Source of the DNA: Aurantimicrobium sp. MWH-Uga1
GTDB taxonomy: Bacteria > Actinomycetota > Actinomycetes > Actinomycetales > Microbacteriaceae
Reading direction: 5' to 3'
DNA length: 64,000 nucleotides
Assembly (NCBI RefSeq): GCF_003325955.1
Contig: NZ_CP030929.1
Location: 1,364,001 to 1,428,000, forward strand
Positions 54,442 through 62,717 of this stretch are shown here, one piece after another (position 1 is the first letter of the stretch; each line of letters begins with the position of its first letter). The translations under genes and the position numbers were made by a program. The notes under the pieces were generated by a model. The model had not been told where the DNA came from and did not search any database. It saw only the letters and a program-made list of their open reading frames with translations.

Positions 54442-55950
54442 TTAAAGCTTGATATAGGTGGTCTTCAACTCGGTGTACTTATCTAAAGCATGACGTGATT
54501 TGTCGCGCCCATTGCCACTGAGTTTGAAACCGCCGAATGGAACTGTGAGATCTCCTTCTTCGTAGCAATTCACCCAGACAGTTCCAGCCCGAATCTGACG
54601 AGCCAAACGGTGCACCTTAGAGACGTTAGCTGTCCAGAGACCAGCAGCAAGCCCGTAGTCAGAGTTGTTGGCCACACGAATTGCTTCCTCGTCGTCCTTA
54701 ACCGTGGTCACAGAAAGTACTGGTCCAAAAATCTCTTCTTGCGCTAGAGCAGAGTCAGGGTTCACATTGATAAAGACGGTGGGTTCGTAATAGGCGCCGC
54801 CAGCAAGTGGGGCGCTGAGCTCTACTGAGTGACCTCCGAGTGCCAGAGTTGAACCATCTGCAAGACCGCGGTCAACGTGTGCCTGCACTTCAGCACGGCG
54901 TGATGAAGAGGCAAGCGGTCCCATCTTGGTCGCAGGATTGAATGGATCTCCAGGCTTGTAGTTTTCGGCGGCTTTGATAACACCAGCAATAACTTCGTCA
55001 GCGACGTCCTGGTGCACAATCAACCGAGAAGGTGCCGTACACATCTGGCCTGTGTTGAAGAAGATACCCCAGGCAGCTGTGTCGATAGCAGTCTGCAAGT
55101 CTGGAGCATCCGGAAGGATGATGTTCGGTGACTTGCCTCCAAGTTCAAGCCACACACGCTTGAGGTTCGACTGCGCTGCATATTCCATATATGCGCGGCC
55201 GACTTCGGTGGAACCAGTGAAGGCTAGTGAGTCAATGGCGCGGTGAAGACCGAGTCCCTTACCAATGACTGAACCGCGTCCAGGCAATACGTTCAGCACT
55301 CCGGCAGGGATACCGGCCTCGAGTGCCAGTTCTGCAATGCGGACAGCAGTCAGCGGTGTGAGATCAGCAGGCTTGTGAACTACGGTGCAGCCGACAGCCA
55401 GCGCAGGGGCAATCTTCCATGCAGAGAGAGTTAGCGGGAAGTTCCAGGGTGTTACCACGGCAACGACACCCACAGGCTCACGTGTGATGAGTGCGAGGTC
55501 GTCTTCACCTACGGGAGAAATTTCATCCAGATCTTTATCTGCCATCTCGGCATACCAACGATAGGTGTTGATCAATGCTCGAAGTTCAATACCCCATGCG
55601 TCTGCGATGGGCTTTCCCATCTCCACGCTGAGCATGGTAGCAAGCTCCGTGCGGTGCTGCTCCATCAATGCGACCCATGCCAACATGAGCTCTTTACGCT
55701 GCTTTGGTGCCATGCGTGGCCAGGGGCCTTCGTCGAAGGCCCTGCGGGCAGCTACAACTGCTTGCTCGAGTTCATCACTGGTTGCGTATGGAACTTGAGT
55801 AACTGTAGATCCGTCTCGTGGGGTAACCAGTGGAACATACGAGTCGTCTTTGGCCGCTTGTGCTTTGCCATCGATAACCATTGCCTGTGGCCAGGTCAAA
55901 GTATTTGCGTAGTCAGTCCATTCCTGAACACTCTTGGTGGGGAAGTTCAT
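54442..55950 (-). CDS. Aldehyde dehydrogenase (PuuC/betaine-aldehyde type)
   Basis: A 502-residue aldehyde dehydrogenase: VVTPWNFPLTLSAWKIAPALAVG, LAFTGSTEVGRAYM, general base in WLELGGKSPN, nucleophile in TGQMCTAPSR, and FGPVLSVTTV near the end. The family includes gamma-glutamyl-aminobutyraldehyde, betaine-aldehyde and phenylacetaldehyde dehydrogenases. It lies downstream of an alcohol dehydrogenase and across from a gamma-glutamylamine ligase, so an amino-aldehyde or arylacetaldehyde substrate is likely. Confidence 0.9.
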   Translation of the reverse strand: MNFPTKSVQEWTDYANTLTWPQAMVIDGKAQAAKDDSYVPLVTPRDGSTVTQVPYATSDELEQAVVAARRAFDEGPWPRMAPKQRKELMLAWVALMEQHRTELATMLSVEMGKPIADAWGIELRALINTYRWYAEMADKDLDEISPVGEDDLALITREPVGVVAVVTPWNFPLTLSAWKIAPALAVGCTVVHKPADLTPLTAVRIAELALEAGIPAGVLNVLPGRGSVIGKGLGLHRAIDSLAFTGSTEVGRAYMEYAAQSNLKRVWLELGGKSPNIILPDAPDLQTAIDTAAWGIFFNTGQMCTAPSRLIVHQDVADEVIAGVIKAAENYKPGDPFNPATKMGPLASSSRRAEVQAHVDRGLADGSTLALGGHSVELSAPLAGGAYYEPTVFINVNPDSALAQEEIFGPVLSVTTVKDDEEAIRVANNSDYGLAAGLWTANVSKVHRLARQIRAGTVWVNCYEEGDLTVPFGGFKLSGNGRDKSRHALDKYTELKTTYIKL

Positions 55951-55969
55951 ATCTGTTCCTTACGGCTTC

Positions 55970-56935
55970 TTATTCGGCAACGGTGAGGACAACTCGGCCA
56001 CGGATTTCTCCTCGGCGCAAACGGTCGAGTGCTTCTTGTGCGTCGCCGAGTGGCATGGTTTCAACCAGGTGGGCAACCCCCTGCGTCCTAACGAACTCGA
56101 GGAGTTCTTTCATTTCTGCCAGGCTTCCCCAAATGCTTGTGGTGATAACTGCCTCGCTAGGAATGACGCCCACTCCGAACTCGAGACGACCACCTGCAAG
56201 CCCGACCACAACAAGAATGCCCTGGCGATTGACCGCGCCAGCAGCTGCCTGCATTGTGGGGTTTGCTCCCACAAAGTCGATGATGGCGTCATACTTTACC
56301 CCAGCAGGAAGTTCCTTCACTGCGTGATCGGCACCGAGTTCTTTGGCTGCAGCCAGTTTGTCATCTGCCATATCGAGAACGGTGAGTTCAACGTTGGCTA
56401 GCTTCTTAATGAATTGAACCGCAAACTGGCCCAAGCCCCCAGCGCCAATGATGAGTGCTTTCGCCCCTGGAACATTGAGGTGTGGAAGTGTGCGCTTGAC
56501 TGCGCGGAAAGCGGTGAGGCCACCGCACGCAAGTGGCGCCGTTGTTACAGGGTCCAAATCCCCAATGGGAACGAGGTAGTCACGGCTGGGCACACGCATG
56601 TATTCGCTGTAACCACCGTCATCAACAACCCCAGCTTCGTGGCTGTTGGCGCAAATCATTTCTAGGCCTGCGTTGCACTGGCGGCAGTCATCCTTTCGAC
56701 ATCCCCACGGTGCATAAACAAGCACACGACCAAGCTCAGGGTGTTCTCCTACAATTTCGTGACCGAGCACCAGTGGAAGGGGTCCACCAAAGTGGCCATC
56801 AGCAACATGGATGTCTGAGTGGCATACCCCGCAAGCGATGACCTTGATGATTTCTTCACCTGGCTCAGCAGTGGGAATCTCTCGTTCTTCGAAAACTAGT
56901 GGCTTATTTGCTTCCACCAAGACGACAGATTTCAC
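55970..56935 (-). CDS. Zinc-dependent alcohol dehydrogenase, compact form
   Basis: A medium-chain alcohol dehydrogenase. GTG at 56935 follows GGAGG by 4 bases and gives the usual N-terminus MKSVVLVEANKPLVFEEREI; a 33-codon upstream extension has no support. The 321 residues are shorter than usual (about 340-350) because the segment after GHEIVGEHPELGRVLVYAPWG lacks a loop. Zinc ligands are visible in CGVCHSDIH, GHE and CRKDDCRQCNAGLEMIC; the NAD site is ALIIGAGGLGQFAVQF. It is co-transcribed with the aldehyde dehydrogenase 19 bases downstream. Confidence 0.88.
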   Translation of the reverse strand: MKSVVLVEANKPLVFEEREIPTAEPGEEIIKVIACGVCHSDIHVADGHFGGPLPLVLGHEIVGEHPELGRVLVYAPWGCRKDDCRQCNAGLEMICANSHEAGVVDDGGYSEYMRVPSRDYLVPIGDLDPVTTAPLACGGLTAFRAVKRTLPHLNVPGAKALIIGAGGLGQFAVQFIKKLANVELTVLDMADDKLAAAKELGADHAVKELPAGVKYDAIIDFVGANPTMQAAAGAVNRQGILVVVGLAGGRLEFGVGVIPSEAVITTSIWGSLAEMKELLEFVRTQGVAHLVETMPLGDAQEALDRLRRGEIRGRVVLTVAE

Positions 56936-56958
56936 GAGACCTCCACAGTGAGAAATGC

Positions 56959-56995
56959 CCGGCAATAGTTGCCGGAGAAGTAACCCTCGGTTACT
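56959..56995. repeat. Two tandem perfect palindromes between ADH and GS-like 2
   Basis: CCGGCAA-TAG-TTGCCGG (56959-56975) and AGTAACC-CTC-GGTTACT (56979-56995), each with 7-base arms and a 3-base centre, separated by 3 bases. They lie in the 5' leader of the alcohol dehydrogenase and in the shared promoter region. They may be binding sites or RNA hairpins. Confidence 0.6.
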
Positions 56996-57007
56996 GTATA
57001 TATTGTA

Positions 57008-57024
57008 TATCCGATTGAGGGATA
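57008..57024. promoter_or_regulatory. Candidate GntR box (ADH / GS-like 2 divergent promoter)
   Basis: TATCC-GATTGA-GGGATA, inside the longer ATATCC-N7-GGATAT palindrome (57007-57025). It shares TATCC-N6-GGNATA with a site at the acyl-CoA dehydrogenase/gntR divergent promoter (61861-61877). Confidence 0.55.
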
Positions 57025-57046
57025 TGTAACTCAAAGATGAGGAACC

Positions 57047-58390
57047 ATGGCATCACACACCGCTACAGCACCCACAACGATGGCTGATTGCGCGAAAATC
57101 ATCGAGCAAAACCAGATTCACACGGTCGAATGTATCTTCACAGATACATGGGGAATGCCCCGAGGTAAGCGGTTACCGGTTGAACAGTTTCTCTCCGGAG
57201 CAGGATTCGCTATCGCTGCAGTGGCCTTCTCGTGGAACTTCCGCTCGGATGTAGAAGCAACACCGTGGTTTGAGCGCGACATGGGCGCACCAGATATGAA
57301 AGCCATCCCAGATCTGCAGTCTTTCCGCATCGCAGGATGGGAAGAAGGAATGGCGACTGTCATGTGCGACATGGTGGATGGCCACACCGGAGAAGCCATC
57401 ACAATGGATGGTCGCGGCATGCTCAAAAAGACCATCGCAGAATTCGACAAGCTTGGCTACGGCATCAACCTGGCAACGGAGCTCGAGTTCCACCTCTTCA
57501 ACGATGACTGGACTCCCATTTCTGACCAGGCCTATTGCTACTCCATGGACCGTGCTGATGAGCTGGAGAATGTCATTGGCGGGATTCGTCACGCTCTGGA
57601 ACGCTCAGGCATCGAAGTCGAAGCATCCAATGTCGAATATGGGCCATCCCAGATTGAAATCAATCTCAAATACGATGACGCCTTGACCATGGTCGACAAA
57701 ACGATACTGTTCCGCCACATCGTTCGCCGCGTTGCCCGCAAAAACAATCTGCATGCGACCTTCATGGCAAAGCCCATCAACGGAGGCGCTGGTTCCGGAA
57801 TGCACGTTCACCTCAGCCTGACCGATAAGGCAGGTAAGAACTTGTTTGCAGCCAAAGACTCAGACCACGTAGTGCACTCTGACCTGATGAGAAAGTTCCT
57901 GACCGGCGTACTCACACACAACCTGGAACTTCAGATCATTGCGCAACCAACACAAAATGATTACAAGCGCATCGTGGATTACTCGTTCTCCCCCACACAA
58001 GTTTGCTGGGGACTCGACAACCGCTTGGTTGGAGTTCGGTGCATCACTGATGCGGGGCCGGGAACCCGCATGGAAGTTCGATGGGCTGCTGCAGACTCTA
58101 ACCCCTACCTCGTAGCGCAGGGTTATCTCCAAGCAGGACTTGATGGAATTCGGAATAACTACGAACTCATTCCACAAACTATCGGCGACGCCCACCTCGA
58201 TGAGTCGCTCGTGAGGTTTGCCACTTCGATGCGTGACTCTCTAGAAAACTTCTCCAAGAGCACCTGGAACGTTGAGTGCTTCGGTCAAGACTTTGTTGAA
58301 AATTTCACCATCATGCAACAGAACGAAATGGCAGCATTTGCTGCGTGGGTGACTGACTGGGAAACCCAACGATACCGAGACGTCATCTAA
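57047..58390 (+). CDS. Glutamine synthetase-like gamma-glutamylamine ligase (2)
   Basis: A 447-residue GS-family protein, distant from copy 1. N-terminal IIEQNQIHTVECIFTDTWGMPRGKRLP is the beta-grasp start; the catalytic domain has LATELEFHLFN, VEYGPSQIEINLKYDDAL, GAGSGMHVHLSL, NDYKRIVDYSFSPTQVCWGLDNR, and RMEVRWAAADSNPYL. It is closer to PuuA-like and aniline-pathway ligases than to housekeeping GlnA. A GAGGAA Shine-Dalgarno is present. The amidotransferase-like gene follows 13 bases later, the same gene pair seen in aniline-degradation clusters (ligase plus hydrolase). Confidence 0.87.
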   Translation: MASHTATAPTTMADCAKIIEQNQIHTVECIFTDTWGMPRGKRLPVEQFLSGAGFAIAAVAFSWNFRSDVEATPWFERDMGAPDMKAIPDLQSFRIAGWEEGMATVMCDMVDGHTGEAITMDGRGMLKKTIAEFDKLGYGINLATELEFHLFNDDWTPISDQAYCYSMDRADELENVIGGIRHALERSGIEVEASNVEYGPSQIEINLKYDDALTMVDKTILFRHIVRRVARKNNLHATFMAKPINGGAGSGMHVHLSLTDKAGKNLFAAKDSDHVVHSDLMRKFLTGVLTHNLELQIIAQPTQNDYKRIVDYSFSPTQVCWGLDNRLVGVRCITDAGPGTRMEVRWAAADSNPYLVAQGYLQAGLDGIRNNYELIPQTIGDAHLDESLVRFATSMRDSLENFSKSTWNVECFGQDFVENFTIMQQNEMAAFAAWVTDWETQRYRDVI

Positions 58391-58403
58391 CTCAAGGAAC
58401 TCT

Positions 58404-59120
58404 GTGTCAAAAACAATTCTTCTTATCACGCACGAGGAAACCGTTGCATCGGACTATGGTTATGTGGCGGACTATCTGACCGAGCTTGGCCACACAGTTA
58501 TTCATCACGAAGTGCTCAATGCGACCAAAAACTATGACGGGTTCCTCCCCGCCAACACCAACTTCCCCTCCCTGGTCGGTGTTGACTCTGTCATTATTTT
58601 TGGCTCATTCACTCACGCCTACAATCCTGCAACTCGTGCATGGGTCGAAGAAGAAATCGAATTTATACGGACCATACGCGAACGTGGCATTCCCTATCTC
58701 GGCATCTGTTTCGGAGCCCAGCTCCTTGCAGAAGTTCTTGGCGGTCGAACCATCAAGGCAGATCGGATGGAGGTGGGCATGATCGAATTCGATACTTCTG
58801 CCGGATGCCCTACCGCGCCAGGACCCTGGTTCTCATGGCATAACGACATCGTCGAACTCCCTGAGGACGTTGAGATTCTTGCACGCTCCGAAATTGCTCC
58901 CCAGGTTTTCAAAGCCGGAAACTCTTTGGGAGTCCAGTTCCATCCAGAGGTGACAACAGAGCTCATGAACGAGTGGCTTCGTGTTGGCGGAGATGAATTG
59001 ACCGGGACCTACACCGCGGATGAATTCAGGCAAGAATGGAATGCGAAGGGTAAATATGCCCAAGCTCATGGCAGGGAACTCATTGATTGGTTCCTTACCG
59101 TTGAACCTGTCAGCGCATAA
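58404..59120 (+). CDS. Class I glutamine amidotransferase-like hydrolase (2)
   Basis: A 238-residue free-standing amidotransferase-fold protein starting at GTG 58404 behind AAGGA. The nucleophile is the Cys in GICFGAQLLAEVLGG and the base is in GVQFHPEVT. VIIFGSFTHAYNPATRAWVEEE marks the central region. It probably hydrolyses the gamma-glutamyl bond of a product of the upstream ligase after oxidation. It is related to, but clearly distinct from, the copy at 49532-50239. Confidence 0.86.
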   Translation: MSKTILLITHEETVASDYGYVADYLTELGHTVIHHEVLNATKNYDGFLPANTNFPSLVGVDSVIIFGSFTHAYNPATRAWVEEEIEFIRTIRERGIPYLGICFGAQLLAEVLGGRTIKADRMEVGMIEFDTSAGCPTAPGPWFSWHNDIVELPEDVEILARSEIAPQVFKAGNSLGVQFHPEVTTELMNEWLRVGGDELTGTYTADEFRQEWNAKGKYAQAHGRELIDWFLTVEPVSA

Positions 59121-59131
59121 CTTCTGAAATT

Positions 59132-59163
59132 AAGAATCCCCTTTCAGATGAAAGGGGATTCTT
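59132..59163. terminator. Bidirectional terminator
   Basis: AAGAATCCCCTTTC and GAAAGGGGATTCTT form a perfect 14-bp stem with an AGAT loop, between the amidotransferase gene and the convergent gabD. Confidence 0.93.
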
Positions 59164-59185
59164 TGTGCCTTGTGGCGTTGGAGGT

Positions 59186-60664
59186 TTAGAACGTCTCGCG
59201 ACGCTTCATCGTGAAGTAACGAATCTCCTGGTATTCCTCGAGGCCTTCTGCGCCACCTTCACGCCCAGTTCCCGAGGCTTTAACTCCGCCGAACGGTGCG
59301 GCAATATTGGAGAGCAGGCCATTGTTGATTCCCACCATGCCTGTTTCGAGTGCTTCGGCAACGTTGACGGCGCGATCAAGATTTTCGGTGAAAACAAAAG
59401 CTGCAAGACCAAACTCTGTGTCATTTGCCTTTGCAATAACTTCTTCTTGAGTCTTAAAGCGAGATATAGCTGCAACCGGTCCGAAGATTTCTGTCGACGC
59501 AATATCAGCGTTCGCTGGGACGTTATCGAGAACAGTGGGCTCAAAATAGTGGCCTTCACGCTCAGGCGCTTTTCCACCCGTGCGAAGAGTTGCCCCCTTC
59601 GCAATTGCATCATTGACTAGGTGAGTCAAGCGTTGGACTGCACGATCATCGATAACCGGACCCAGATCGACTTCTTTATTCATCGCGTTACCGAGCTTAA
59701 ATGCTGCCATCTTGGCAGTGAAGCCTTCGACAAACGCATCAGCGATGCCTTCTTGAATAAACATACGGTTGGCAGCCACACATGTTTGTCCACCGTTACG
59801 CATCTTGGCCAAAATGGCTCCGTCAATGGCGCGCTCTAGGTCAGCATCATCAAAAACAATGAGTGGCGCATTACCGCCGAGCTCCATGGAGCTCTTGACA
59901 ATGTTCTTTGCCGCCAGCTCCATCAGTGTGGAACCAACGGGAGTTGAGCCAGTAAATGAAATCTTGCGAACTCGCTGGTCAGCCAACAGGGTTGAGCTGA
60001 AACCAGGGGCATCAGTTGTGGTGATGACCTGAACGAGGTCTTCAGGGACACCTGCCTGAACCATCAAATCCTGCACAACAACAGTGGTCAGTGGTGTGAG
60101 GTTGGCAGGCTTAACCACACAGGCACAGCCCGCCGCGAGCGCTGGTGCAATCTTTCGCGTGGCCATTGCCATGGGGAAATTCCAGGGGGCAATCAACACT
60201 GCATTACCGACAGGAGCGCGACGAACCAATATGGTGGCATCCCCCGCAGGCGAGTCTCGGTAGAGCCCCTGTGCACGCAACGCTTCCTCAGCAAACCACC
60301 GTACATAATCTGCGGAGTATTGAACCTCTGCATACCCTTCTGCAAGAGGCTTACCCATCTCACGAGAGATGATGTAGGCGAGGGTGTCTTTGTTTTCAAT
60401 CAGCTTGGCGTAAACGGCATGGAGTGTGTCCGAGCGCAGGCGGGGGCTGGTGCGAGCCCACTTCTTTCCAGCTGCGTCAGCCTTCGCAAGAGCCGTGAGT
60501 GCATCAGCTGGGGTGTGGTCAGGAAGAGTGCCAATGACCTTTTCAGTTGCTGGATCAATGACATCAAATGTCTTCGCTGCTGGAAGTAGCCGTGCTGTGC
60601 TGATGCTTGCAAGCGCTTTGTCCGATGCCGCTAAAAGATCGGCATCTGGTTCGAAGTACGACAT
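59186..60664 (-). CDS. gabD: Succinate-semialdehyde dehydrogenase
   Basis: Oxidises succinate semialdehyde to succinate, the last step of GABA and putrescine degradation. The 492 residues show LIAPWNFPMAMATRKIAPAL, ISFTGSTPVGSTLM, the general base in MELGGNAPLIVFDDADLE and the nucleophile in NGGQTCVAANRM, all characteristic of GabD-type enzymes. It is 15 bases downstream of the acyl-CoA dehydrogenase in the same operon, tying it to the GntR box region. Confidence 0.9.
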   Translation of the reverse strand: MSYFEPDADLLAASDKALASISTARLLPAAKTFDVIDPATEKVIGTLPDHTPADALTALAKADAAGKKWARTSPRLRSDTLHAVYAKLIENKDTLAYIISREMGKPLAEGYAEVQYSADYVRWFAEEALRAQGLYRDSPAGDATILVRRAPVGNAVLIAPWNFPMAMATRKIAPALAAGCACVVKPANLTPLTTVVVQDLMVQAGVPEDLVQVITTTDAPGFSSTLLADQRVRKISFTGSTPVGSTLMELAAKNIVKSSMELGGNAPLIVFDDADLERAIDGAILAKMRNGGQTCVAANRMFIQEGIADAFVEGFTAKMAAFKLGNAMNKEVDLGPVIDDRAVQRLTHLVNDAIAKGATLRTGGKAPEREGHYFEPTVLDNVPANADIASTEIFGPVAAISRFKTQEEVIAKANDTEFGLAAFVFTENLDRAVNVAEALETGMVGINNGLLSNIAAPFGGVKASGTGREGGAEGLEEYQEIRYFTMKRRETF

Positions 60665-60679
60665 TGTCCTTCTCTTTCT

Positions 60680-61834
60680 TTAGAGCCCACCGCGGGCAAT
60701 TAGTTGCTGGGCGATGACGTTTTTCTGAATTTCATTGGTGCCCTCACCAACAATCATCAACGGAGCATCACGGAAGTAGCGCTCAACATCGTATTCGGTT
60801 GAGTAGCCATAACCTCCATGAATGCGAATTGCGTTCAGAGCTATCTCCATTGCAACTTCAGAGGCATACAGCTTGGCCATGCCAGCTTCCATGTCACAAC
60901 GCTCACCGCTTTCATATTTCTCTGCAGCAAAGAGTGTGAGCTGTCGCGCTGCGGTGAGCTTCGTTGCCATCTCTGCCAGGTAGTTACCTATAGATTGGTG
61001 CTTCCAAATGGGCTTGCCAAAGGTTTCTCTCTCCTGCGCATATTTGATGGAATCTTCCAACGCCGCTGCTGCTACACCGAGAGATCGAGCAGCAACCTGA
61101 ATACGGCCAACCTCCAGACCTTTCATGAATTGAGTGAACCCCTTACCTGGTTCACCACCAAGAATTTGGGTTACTGGTGTGCGATAGTCATCGAAGGAAA
61201 TCTCACACGACTCAACACCCTTGTATCCCAATTTGGGGAGATCCCGGGAGACGTTGAAGCCAGGTCCCGGCTCAACAAGAATGATGGACATCCCAGTATG
61301 ACGGGGCTCTGCAGCTGGATCGGTCTTTGCTAACAGTGCAATCAATCCCGAACGGCGCGCATTTGAAATCCAAGTTTTTGATCCGTTGATAACAAGATCA
61401 TCACCATCTGTTTTTGCAACTGTGGCGATTGCTTGGAGGTCTGAACCACCACTGGGTTCTGTCAATGCCATTGTGGCGCGAAGCTCTCCGGTTGCCATCA
61501 ATGGCAAGTACTTGCTCTTTTGTTCTTCGGTTCCATAGAGGGTCAGCAACTTGGCAACAACGGTGTGACCACCCATTGCTCCCGAGAGGCTCATCCATCC
61601 ACGCGCAAGTTCCTCGGTGACCTGGACATAGGCAGGCATAGAAATGGGGAGACCGTCATATTCCTCGGGAACTGCAAGCCCATAGATACCCATTTCTTTC
61701 ATCTGTTCAATCCACGCTTCGGGGTATTCATTCGCGTGTTCAACTTCGTTGACTGTGGGCTTTACATCGCGGTCAATAAATGCTCGAACGGTGTCGACGA
61801 GCATCTGTTCTTCGTCGTTGAGATGTGAGGTCAT
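60680..61834 (-). CDS. Acyl-CoA dehydrogenase
   Basis: A 384-residue flavoprotein starting at ATG 61834 (MTSHLNDEEQMLVDTVRAFI). The frame runs 51 codons further but through the promoter. Three domains are evident: the N-terminal helical part; the beta domain with MALTEPSGGSDLQAI and KTWISNARRSG; and the C-terminal part with RIQVAARSLGVAAAALEDSI and IHGGYGYSTEYDVERYFRDA, which contains the catalytic Glu/Gly region. It would reduce ETF encoded on the opposite strand. The substrate might be a short acyl-CoA; an amine-derived substrate is a speculative alternative. Confidence 0.9.
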   Translation of the reverse strand: MTSHLNDEEQMLVDTVRAFIDRDVKPTVNEVEHANEYPEAWIEQMKEMGIYGLAVPEEYDGLPISMPAYVQVTEELARGWMSLSGAMGGHTVVAKLLTLYGTEEQKSKYLPLMATGELRATMALTEPSGGSDLQAIATVAKTDGDDLVINGSKTWISNARRSGLIALLAKTDPAAEPRHTGMSIILVEPGPGFNVSRDLPKLGYKGVESCEISFDDYRTPVTQILGGEPGKGFTQFMKGLEVGRIQVAARSLGVAAAALEDSIKYAQERETFGKPIWKHQSIGNYLAEMATKLTAARQLTLFAAEKYESGERCDMEAGMAKLYASEVAMEIALNAIRIHGGYGYSTEYDVERYFRDAPLMIVGEGTNEIQKNVIAQQLIARGGL

Positions 61835-61857
61835 AAAAACAAAATATATCATATTGA

Positions 61858-61880
61858 CCGTATCCAACAGAGGTATACGG
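61858..61880. promoter_or_regulatory. Candidate GntR box (acyl-CoA dehydrogenase / gntR divergent promoter)
   Basis: CCGTATCC and GGTATACGG flank AACAGA, an inverted repeat with one extra base in the right arm. Its TATCC-N6-GGTATA core matches the site at 57008-57024. Confidence 0.55.
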
Positions 61881-61953
61881 AATATTATGTAAGGAGCACT
61901 TTTGCCCGATTTTTCGGGAATTCCAGATGCATCAATCTCTAGGAGCACTGCTG

Positions 61954-62628
61954 ATGATCCCTCCCCGCCAGCACCAGGTTCGCCCACAACTCGGCGATGA
62001 GGCAGCCTCTTTCCTGCGTGACCAAATCACTTCGGGAACCCTGCCAGCTGGCGCACCAGTTCGCCCTGAAACTGTCGCGGACGAACTGGGAATTTCTACT
62101 ACTCCTGCACGTGAAGCACTCCAAGCACTTCGTGCTGAAGGATTCCTTGACCTAGCACCCCGTCGTGGATTTACGGTTGCCAAGGTTGATGGTAACGATG
62201 TTCGGGACATGTTCTTGGTGCAATCCATGGTTGCAGGCGAACTCGCAGCTCGTGCTGCAGTCAATGCCACTCCTGAGACAATTGCCAGTCTGGAGCACAT
62301 CCACAACGAACTCGTTGCTGCCGCTAACCGCGAGGATTTGGGAGCACTTGAAGAACTCAATCATGCGTTCCACCGTGAAATAAATCTCACCGCTGATGCC
62401 CCTCGCCTGGCGTGGGTTATCAAGCTGGTTTCCCGCTATGCACCCCGTCGTTTTTACGCTTCTATCAAGGGATGGCCAGAAACAACCGTGCATGATCACA
62501 CTGGATTGCTTGAGGCCATCCGTGAGGGAAATGCCGAGCGCGCCCGCCACGAAATGGTTGAGCACGTTCGTCATGCCGGTGAGCAGCTAGCTAGCCACAT
62601 CGACGCACGTATCGCTGCCCAGAACTAG
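61954..62628 (+). CDS. GntR-family regulator, FadR/FCD subfamily
   Basis: A 224-residue regulator with ATG at 61954 (MIPPRQHQVRPQL) behind AGGAG at 61941-61945; an upstream ATG at 61927 is less likely. The N-terminal winged helix shows RPETVADELGISTTPAREALQALRAEGFLDLAPRRGF. The C-terminal FCD ligand domain has the expected metal-binding Asp/His residues (LEELNHAFHREI and VHDHTGLLEAI). It is divergent from the acyl-CoA dehydrogenase and likely controls it, gabD and the 57-kb divergent operons. Confidence 0.92.
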   Translation: MIPPRQHQVRPQLGDEAASFLRDQITSGTLPAGAPVRPETVADELGISTTPAREALQALRAEGFLDLAPRRGFTVAKVDGNDVRDMFLVQSMVAGELAARAAVNATPETIASLEHIHNELVAAANREDLGALEELNHAFHREINLTADAPRLAWVIKLVSRYAPRRFYASIKGWPETTVHDHTGLLEAIREGNAERARHEMVEHVRHAGEQLASHIDARIAAQN

Positions 62629-62679
62629 CTTTCAAGACACTGGATATCCTGTCATTGCTTTGCCCTGAGTGCTTTGGTA

Positions 62680-62685
62680 TATAAT
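62680..62685 (+). promoter_or_regulatory. Candidate -10 element of etfBA
   Basis: A perfect TATAAT at 62680-62685, 32 bases before the etfB GTG. The -35 is unclear: TTGCTT at 62655-62660 would give a 19-base spacer. Confidence 0.4.
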
Positions 62686-62717
62686 ATTTTCTGTGACTCG
62701 ATGAGAGGAAAACAGCT

